Shown here piece after piece: positions 58,504 through 64,000 of a stretch of DNA of 64,000 nt (positions are counted from its first letter, which is position 1; every line of letters starts with the position of its first letter). The notes under the pieces were generated by a model. It had not been told where the DNA came from and searched no databases. It saw only the letters and a program-made list of their open reading frames with translations. Origin of the DNA: Coprinellus micaceus (Eukaryota; Basidiomycota; Agaricomycetes; Agaricales; Psathyrellaceae); assembly GCA_951394405.1 (NCBI GenBank), contig OX596335.1, positions 186,001 to 250,000 of the forward strand, written 5' to 3'. A program made the position numbers and the translations under genes.

Positions 58504-61332
58504 TTAGACCTTCTGTCTTACTGACTCGCGTTGTTGCTGTCTTTCCTGTTCTTCGAGTCTTCGTTGTGTGCTTCTAGTGTGATCATTAGCGAATCTCCTA
58601 GTGTTTACTACGTACCTTAATAGAATCTTCGTGTGCTGCTCCGATCGGAAGATCTTCTTCAGGTTTCGTTTGGCCTTCTTGTGAGCTCGGTCCATCTTGC
58701 TTCGGATTTTTCTGTACTCTGGGCATTCGAATAAGAAGTGTTGTACTGTTTCGCGGCGTCCCCTGTTGCATTCCTTGCACTTGTCGGTGTCGGCCTTCTT
58801 TATCTTGTGGAGGTGGTCGTTCAGCGGTAGTCTGCCGGTTCTTATTTGCATCAGGTAGCTCGCCTGGTCGCGGTGTAGGGACTTTGTGATGTCGAGGAAT
58901 CGTTTTGGGGGGAATTGGTCATCAATCTTGTCGTAGTGCACTTTCCGGGGGGATTTGCCCCATGCTTGTTTCCATTTTTCCTTGGCTTTTTCCTTTGCCT
59001 CCTGTACTAGTGATGAGACGCTGTATGGTAGTGGAAAGTAGAGCTTATCCGGTAGGGTTTCCCAGTGCGAAGTCTTCCCTTCTGCCGCAGCCTTCGCCTC
59101 CTCGTCAACTCTTTCGTTTCTGTCCACCTCGCTGTGTGCTGATATCCATTTCATGGTGAATTTAGCACTGTCGGTTGCCTTTTCTGGGCGCGGGAGGTTG
59201 TCCGCCAGGTCAAGTACCTCGTCTCGTATGTGCTGAGCTGGTCCTGGTGTGAGTTCAGTTGCTTTCCTGATCACGCTTTGGTTATCTACGTAGACGCTGG
59301 CTGGTTCTTGTCGTACGAGGGCTATGTCTGAGGTTTTAAGTAGCCACATCGCCATTAGTACACCTACCCATTCTGTGTTGTATGTGGAGTATCTTGACTT
59401 TGGGCCTAGATGGTAGTGTAGTGTTTTGCGTGGTTCCTGTTCATCGTCAATGAATAGTAGGGCCGCTGCTCCTACCTTACCTCCCAAGGCAGATCCATCT
59501 GTGTAGATCTTGATTCGGGTGTCGTCATTCTTTTCGTGTTCGATCGAGTCTTCTCTATTGCTTTCGATGAGTGTTGCAAACGGTGGTTGGTATGTGGGGG
59601 GGCGTATCCGTGATCCGATTTTTTCTACCTTTTGGGGCTCTATGCCATACTGACGGGCCATGGCTGTTAGTGGGGATGGGTTTGCATACCTCTGTTCTTT
59701 TTCCCAATATGCGACGTCCAGCTGGTTCCGGAGAATGTGTGAGTTAGGTAGGGAGCATATCCGGATGAACGAGCGCTGCCGTGCTGTCTGGAGCACCAGT
59801 TCGATGGGGATGAGGTTGGCATGGACGTCGAGCGTGTCGGATGCGGTGGTTCTTAGCGCTCCTGTGATGGTTAGCGCTGCTCGTCTTTGGATGCTCTGTA
59901 GGTGTTTCAATATCGCTACTGATCCCTTCCTTCGTTTACCTTGCCCCACTAGCATGGGTGGGTCGAACCAAATGTCGGCTGCGTACAGCAGTTTGGATAG
60001 GCCGACCGACCGGTAGAGTATCCTCATGAGTGTGCTGTTGATCCCTGAACGTGTTCTGGAGAGTCTGACAATTAGACCGATCCACTGCATGCCCTTTGAG
60101 GCTACTCTCTCTGCCTGGGCTTTCCACCGTAGCTCTGGGTCGATTAGTACGCCGAGGTACTTGTATGTTTCCACCACTGCGATTTCTGTTCCCTGGAGTG
60201 TTAGTTTAGGTGCCCTGAGTCGCCTCTTGCACCTTGAGCCATCGGGCTGTTTCTCTGTTGTCCTCGTGAAGTGCATGATGGCAACCTTGCTCATCTCGAA
60301 TCTAGAATTGTGAGTGCGTGCCCATTCCAGTCCTCCCCCTGGTCGTTCCATCATATCCTGTAGTGTCTCTGTGGTTTCGGTTAGCGTTTTGCCTTCAGCG
60401 ATTAGGGCTATGTCATCGACATATCCCACCGCATTCTCGTTGGGTCCCCTAGGTATTTCAAGCATGTCAGCGTTGTAGAGTACATATAGGATCATTGAGA
60501 GTGGGCAGCCCTGCCCTATGCCATTGTCAATCTTGATGAAGTCGGATATGAAGTCGTCAAATCGTAGCTTGGTTCGTCGGCCATCCAGGAGGTTAGCGAC
60601 CATTGTTACGTATTGCGTTGGTACCCGTCTCTTCCTCATGTTGTGGAGTACCTTCTCTGTGACCGCGTTTGGGAAGGCTCCTTCGACGTCCAGGAACAGG
60701 ACTGATACTACCTTCTTTCGTTTCCATGCTGCTTTGATTCTGTCAATGAGGTGGTGTAGCGCATCTGTTGTCGTTCTCAACGGCCTGCCTCCGAAGTGTG
60801 TGTTTGGGAGTTGATCGTTTTCCTCGAGTACTCTGGACATGTCGTCGGCGATGATAGATGATAGCAGCTTGCCTATTGTTGAGAGGAGGGCGATTGGGCG
60901 GTAGGCTTTTGGGACTTGGTATGACGGACGGCCTGGCTTTCTGAGAACGCATGTGATCGAGTCTTTCCAAGACTGGTGGTACACTCCGAGTTCGAGTACT
61001 GCATTAAAGATGGTGGCTAGGTGGGGTGCAAGCACGTTAGCGCATTGCTTGAGGATGACATTGGGAATACCATCTAGGCCAGGGGCCTTGTGTGCTGCCA
61101 ACTTCTTGATGTGCTCGTGTACCCTCTTTGGTGTGATTGGGAGGGCAGCCTCGAGCGGCTCGGGGTACGTCTCAGCCTGTTGGCCAGCCTGCTGTGGTGG
61201 TGGGCGTTTTGTGAAGAAGGTTTGACCTAGGATGTTAGCTTTCTCCTCATTCGTGTGGGTGAGGATGGTCTGGTCTCCCTCCTTTCTTTCGATCGAGGGC
61301 AGTCGTGCACTGAAACCGTCTCCAACTGGTGA
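58504..61332 (-). CDS. LINE ORF2, reverse transcriptase and RNase H part
   Basis: Open from 61332 to the stop at 58504, over 900 codons. RT motifs: AAHKAPGLDGIPN, AYRPIALLSTIGK, VVSVLFLDVEGAFPN (first catalytic Asp), GIGQGCPLSMILY, and the YVDD box in AVGYVDDIALIAEG at about 60410-60421. The RNase H domain starts IKIYTDGSALGGKVGAAALL, with SVYVDNQSVI and WISAHSEVDRNERVDEEAKA. A C-terminal finger CKECNRGRRETVQHFLFECP follows. The product copies element RNA into DNA at the nick. No internal stop in this part. It lacks its own start and is out of frame with the endonuclease frame upstream, so it would need recoding or is dead. Confidence 0.92.
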   Translation of the reverse strand, partial: SPVGDGFSARLPSIERKEGDQTILTHTNEEKANILGQTFFTKRPPPQQAGQQAETYPEPLEAALPITPKRVHEHIKKLAAHKAPGLDGIPNVILKQCANVLAPHLATIFNAVLELGVYHQSWKDSITCVLRKPGRPSYQVPKAYRPIALLSTIGKLLSSIIADDMSRVLEENDQLPNTHFGGRPLRTTTDALHHLIDRIKAAWKRKKVVSVLFLDVEGAFPNAVTEKVLHNMRKRRVPTQYVTMVANLLDGRRTKLRFDDFISDFIKIDNGIGQGCPLSMILYVLYNADMLEIPRGPNENAVGYVDDIALIAEGKTLTETTETLQDMMERPGGGLEWARTHNSRFEMSKVAIMHFTRTTEKQPDGSRCKRRLRAPKLTLQGTEIAVVETYKYLGVLIDPELRWKAQAERVASKGMQWIGLIVRLSRTRSGINSTLMRILYRSVGLSKLLYAADIWFDPPMLVGQGKRRKGSVAILKHLQSIQRRAALTITGALRTTASDTLDVHANLIPIELVLQTARQRSFIRICSLPNSHILRNQLDVAYWEKEQRYANPSPLTAMARQYGIEPQKVEKIGSRIRPPTYQPPFATLIESNREDSIEHEKNDDTRIKIYTDGSALGGKVGAAALLFIDDEQEPRKTLHYHLGPKSRYSTYNTEWVGVLMAMWLLKTSDIALVRQEPASVYVDNQSVIRKATELTPGPAQHIRDEVLDLADNLPRPEKATDSAKFTMKWISAHSEVDRNERVDEEAKAAAEGKTSHWETLPDKLYFPLPYSVSSLVQEAKEKAKEKWKQAWGKSPRKVHYDKIDDQFPPKRFLDITKSLHRDQASYLMQIRTGRLPLNDHLHKIKKADTDKCKECNRGRRETVQHFLFECPEYRKIRSKMDRAHKKAKRNLKKIFRSEQHTKILLRYVVNTRRFANDHTRSTQRRLEEQERQQQRESVRQKV

Positions 61333-61334
61333 GT

Positions 61335-62591
61335 TCAGTTGAGGTATTTGTTAGCGATCCACAGGGCTGATATATCTGCGTCAGTCAGAAACTGTTCCCA
61401 GTGCCGCTTCTTGGCCTCGATGATGTCCCTTGCATATTCGTTCATGAACCGTCGGAGGGCCTCGTGTGATGGATGGTCTTCCACCGCCCTGTACCTGTTT
61501 GAGTCAGCCAGCAGTCGCAACTTTTCCTTTCTCTGGTCTTCTAGATGCTCATCCCACCATCGTCTTGAGTACGAGGACGGCTTGCTAGTGGGTACTATTT
61601 GGCGAATGGTGTCCTGTACTAGCTTCGTTAGTTCTTCCACACGCCGATTGAACGTTACCTCATTCTCTATCTGGCTGCTCGGGTCGGTGCTGGCGAGTTT
61701 CGTTTGGAGCAGGGCCTCGAATTCCTTCCAGTCGACTTTCTTGAAGTTTGGTCGAGGTTGCGTGTCTTGTTCTCCCTTGGTGACGTCGATTATGGTGGCG
61801 ATCGGGTAGTGGTCGGTGCTCGGGCATCTTTCTGGTATGCGGACGTTGCATGCTACTATCCTATCGGAGAGGGCGTCAGAGCAGAATACGTTGTCAGGTC
61901 TGGACTCCCTTTTTGAGCACATGTGGCGTAGGGTGCGGATGCCTTTGGGCAGTGTCATTTGCATGTCCCATTCGGAGAGCATGTATATGAGGTTCCGGGA
62001 GGCTTCGGTCGCAGCTGGGGTGAATAGTCGGTGGTCGTCGTCGTTGTCCCACATTCGATGGTGTCTGTTGAAGTCGCCTGCCCAGATCATGTGTCTTTCA
62101 TTGCCACAGAGTTCATTTCTGTTTGCGTCGATGTAGCGCTGGAGTGCTGTTGTGGAATTGTCGTCGTTGCAGTCATTGTATACGTTGAAGATCGATAGTC
62201 GGCCAAAATCGCCTGTCAGGCATATCGCCGTAATATCTGGGTCGTCGCCCAGGTCCAGTTCGCTCCAGGTGTTCGTTGATATTTTTTCGTTGACCCATAT
62301 GGCTGACCTTGGCGTCCTCTCCTTCCTGGCCTTCTTCGATGGGTATACTGGCCTGTAGCCTCGGGCTGTTGCTATGCTATCTGCGAAGTTCCTGTAGGGT
62401 TCTTGGATCAGTATTACATCCCAGTCCTCGTGGTAGTTACCATTCATCAGCTCGTGGTGTGCAGCTGGCGATCTGTTTATGTTGAGCTGGAGTATCTTGA
62501 GGTGCTTGGGGTTATGCTTCTCGGAGTCTGGTTCGTGTTCTCGCTGCGGATATGTTGGTTCCTCGTCGCCGTTGTGTTGGTCTTCGTTCAT
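61335..62591 (-). CDS. LINE ORF2, apurinic/apyrimidinic-type endonuclease part
   Basis: 418 residues from ATG 62591. Motifs of LINE APE endonucleases: LKILQLNINRSPAAHHELM (catalytic Asn), DVILIQEPYRNF (Glu), WAGDFNRHHRMWD (D-x-N), and STDHYPIATIID (S-D-H near the end). It nicks the target to prime reverse transcription. The start overlaps the stop of the preceding frame as ATGA, which suits termination-reinitiation. The frame ends with KYLN and a TGA at 61335-61337; the reverse-transcriptase frame continues two bases out of phase. Confidence 0.9.
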   Translation of the reverse strand: MNEDQHNGDEEPTYPQREHEPDSEKHNPKHLKILQLNINRSPAAHHELMNGNYHEDWDVILIQEPYRNFADSIATARGYRPVYPSKKARKERTPRSAIWVNEKISTNTWSELDLGDDPDITAICLTGDFGRLSIFNVYNDCNDDNSTTALQRYIDANRNELCGNERHMIWAGDFNRHHRMWDNDDDHRLFTPAATEASRNLIYMLSEWDMQMTLPKGIRTLRHMCSKRESRPDNVFCSDALSDRIVACNVRIPERCPSTDHYPIATIIDVTKGEQDTQPRPNFKKVDWKEFEALLQTKLASTDPSSQIENEVTFNRRVEELTKLVQDTIRQIVPTSKPSSYSRRWWDEHLEDQRKEKLRLLADSNRYRAVEDHPSHEALRRFMNEYARDIIEAKKRHWEQFLTDADISALWIANKYLN

Positions 62592-62938
62592 TTAGGCGGG
62601 AACGTCGAGCTTGGTTCTTCCGTGTCCCACTCGATGTCCGTGTGCAGCTGCGGTTCGATCGGGCCCTTCCTCGTCAGCTGATTCCCAGGTGGGAACGACG
62701 GTTGAGGCTGGGACTGGGTTTGTGTGGGGCCCGGTTGCGATTGGGTCATGGGGAAAGGGGCTGGCGTCCGCTTTGGATCAGGTCGCCTGAGTTGGCGTGC
62801 TACGTCCTCGTCCTCGTCTGAGAAGGTGGAGAGTGGTGGCGATAGGCTTCTGGGTGTCCCCGTGGTGTCAGTTCTTGCTTTCTTTGCCTGCTTGGCTTCC
62901 CATTGTGAGTTTGGCCTGAAGGTGGGTTCTATTCCCAT
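62588..62938 (-). CDS. LINE linker frame, probably the C-terminus of ORF1
   Basis: About 116 codons, Ser/Pro-rich with an acidic patch (PLSTFSDEDEDVARQLRR) and a Pro/Gln-rich tail. It lies in the same frame as ORF1, separated only by one TGA and five codons, and its stop overlaps the endonuclease ATG. It is therefore either the natural ORF1 C-terminus cut off by a nonsense mutation, or reached by readthrough. Confidence 0.7.
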   Translation of the reverse strand: MGIEPTFRPNSQWEAKQAKKARTDTTGTPRSLSPPLSTFSDEDEDVARQLRRPDPKRTPAPFPMTQSQPGPTQTQSQPQPSFPPGNQLTRKGPIEPQLHTDIEWDTEEPSSTFPPK

Positions 62939-62953
62939 CAGTGTCTCGTCAGC

Positions 62954-64000
62954 TCACCTGCCTACCTCTCTAATCCTTTCTGAGTTTAGCTGCGTTCTCT
63001 TGAGCCAGGTCATCGGGTCCTCTGTGATGTGGAAGTGAGTACCTTTAAGTGGGTTGAGACGACTTGCCTCTGATGCATGCCTCATTTTGGTGGGACATCT
63101 GGGGTTCTTTGCGTTGTGCCCCTCCACGTTGCATAGGGCGCACTTCTTGACTTGTTGGTTAGGGCACGGGGCTGCTTTCGTGTCTGAGTGGCCTTCCTCC
63201 GCACAGTTGCCGCATGTAGGTTGAGTCGCCGTGCATGCCCTGGCCATATGGCCCACCCCCTGGCACTTGTAGCACGTGAGGATCCCCCTCTCGAGCCTTT
63301 CTGTCTTCCTGTATTCGCTGTGGATTAGGGTGCCCTTGGCGGCCATCCGGTTTGCCACATCGGCGTCTCTGTATGTTACCTTGAGGTTCGCTACTCGCTG
63401 GCCCGGGTATCGGTCTTCGATCTTCTTCATCCATTCTATCTTGATGATGTCTTCCGGTTCTACGTCGTTGGCGGCACAGAATTCCTCCAGGCCATTGTTA
63501 ATGTCAAACTCTACCGGGGCGCATCTTACCATGTTGCAGAAAGTACCCCTTTCAACTGTTGATCCTAAAAGCGCTGCCAGCTGGTTCGCTCTGTTGCCCG
63601 TCTTGATCCACTCTTTGGAGCCGTCGTCTTGCATTTCGAGAATGACTGTCCCTGTGTTAACCCAGATTGTTGCCGTTCCGATACGTACCTTCGCTGGGGC
63701 CTTCATCGTCTCCGTTAGTGCGGCCTGTGCGAGGGTCTTGACTTCGTGGTTCGTTTTCCCGCATAGTCGCTCCTTCCCGTCTGCTCCTAGGTGTAGCTTC
63801 ACCTTCCTGAGTTGGATCATTATGACCGCAATCTCCGCCGGCGTCAGCTTGGCTCCTTGAGGATACGTTGCTTGAGCGTTTGCGAGTGTTTCACTTGTGC
63901 TCGTTCCTATCAGGGAGGCGTACGTCTTCTTGCTGTTCACCGATAGGCCCGTGACCGAGTTGTGTACTTGCTCAGCTGAGTTTCTTACCGCCGTAACAGC
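62954..64000 (-). CDS. LINE ORF1, nucleic-acid-binding protein with CCHC knuckles (5' end outside window)
   Basis: Open to the window edge, at least 348 codons. The C-terminal third has three zinc knuckles: CYKCQGVGHMARAC, CGNCAEEGHSDTKAAPC (wider spacing) and CALCNVEGHNAKNPRC. Upstream is a gag-like fold region (APAKVRIGTATIWVNTG; KVTYRDADVANRMAAKG). Such proteins bind element RNA and form the ribonucleoprotein needed for retrotransposition. The visible GTG at 63940 is not the start, since the frame continues left to right across the window edge. Confidence 0.9.
   Translation of the reverse strand, partial: AVTAVRNSAEQVHNSVTGLSVNSKKTYASLIGTSTSETLANAQATYPQGAKLTPAEIAVIMIQLRKVKLHLGADGKERLCGKTNHEVKTLAQAALTETMKAPAKVRIGTATIWVNTGTVILEMQDDGSKEWIKTGNRANQLAALLGSTVERGTFCNMVRCAPVEFDINNGLEEFCAANDVEPEDIIKIEWMKKIEDRYPGQRVANLKVTYRDADVANRMAAKGTLIHSEYRKTERLERGILTCYKCQGVGHMARACTATQPTCGNCAEEGHSDTKAAPCPNQQVKKCALCNVEGHNAKNPRCPTKMRHASEASRLNPLKGTHFHITEDPMTWLKRTQLNSERIREVGR

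Larger units (their letters stand above)
58095..64000 (-). mobile_element. LINE (non-LTR retrotransposon, Tad1/I-like with RNase H), 5' end outside window
   Basis: Reading leftward: ORF1 with three CCHC zinc knuckles (62954 to the edge), a short linked frame (62588-62938), an APE-type endonuclease frame (61335-62591), then reverse transcriptase, RNase H and a C-terminal CCHC-like finger (58504-61332), a 3' UTR, and a poly(A) tail seen as 37 T at 58095-58131. The order ORF1-EN-RT-RNH is that of Tad1 and I-type elements; Tad1 is the usual fungal clade. It is at least 5.9 kb. Two small lesions (a TGA in ORF1 and a TGA plus shift between EN and RT) suggest this copy is defective, though otherwise well preserved. 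Confidence 0.93.

Overview
The window is nuclear DNA of a filamentous basidiomycete, most likely an Agaricomycete. Genes carry many 48-65 nt GT-AG introns. F-box proteins, a DUF6533-type membrane protein, an agaric-style seven-helix membrane protein, a fungal APH-like kinase, a short secreted tyrosinase and a Tad1/I-like LINE fit that group. Genus cannot be read from the sequence. Most exon structures below were built by hand from splice sites and reading-frame continuity.

Layout. 1-4.1 kb: two tandem secreted dienelactone-hydrolase genes, the first cut by the window edge. 4.4-5.9 kb: LRR-like/F-box-like gene. 6.7-9.0 kb (-): anion:cation-symporter MFS permease 1. 9.6-10.9 kb (-): short tyrosinase. 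11.8-12.6 kb (-): hypothetical basic protein. 13.6-14.2 kb: 620-bp TIR element with a 9-bp target duplication. 15.9-18.3 kb (+): MFS permease 2. 18.4-20.8 kb (-): type I metacaspase. 22.6-24 kb (+): DUF6533-like membrane protein. 24.7-26.4 kb: F-box protein. 26.7-29.9 kb: two tandem extended-SDR reductases. 30.2 kb: tRNA-Arg(ACG). 30.6-33.5 kb: two PEBP genes, the second split by a 1074-bp TIR element. 34.6-36.6 kb: GH13 alpha-amylase. 36.7-38.9 kb (-): seven-helix membrane protein gene split by a 457-bp MITE. 39.6-43.6 kb (-): large F-box/beta-propeller protein. 44.1-46.5 kb (+): MFS permease 3. 47-48.2 kb (-): hypothetical protein. 48.7-49.7 kb (-): APH-like kinase. 50.1-51.3 kb (-): P-loop GTPase with a C-terminal membrane segment. 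51.3-55.5 kb: gene-poor, hairpin-rich DNA. 55.5-57.7 kb (+): acetyl-CoA hydrolase/CoA-transferase. 58.1-64 kb (-): LINE retrotransposon running off the right edge, its poly(A) tail visible as a 37-nt T run.

Themes. Local duplication is heavy (dienelactone hydrolases, SDRs, PEBPs and three MFS paralogues over 40 kb). Several products suit saprotrophic use of plant or phenolic matter (secreted dienelactone hydrolases, secreted tyrosinase, permeases, secreted amylase, reductases), but no co-regulation is visible. The most notable signal is recent DNA-transposon activity: three TIR elements with three different target-duplication lengths (9 bp, TA, TAA), two of them inside coding exons of otherwise readable genes, plus a LINE with two small lesions.
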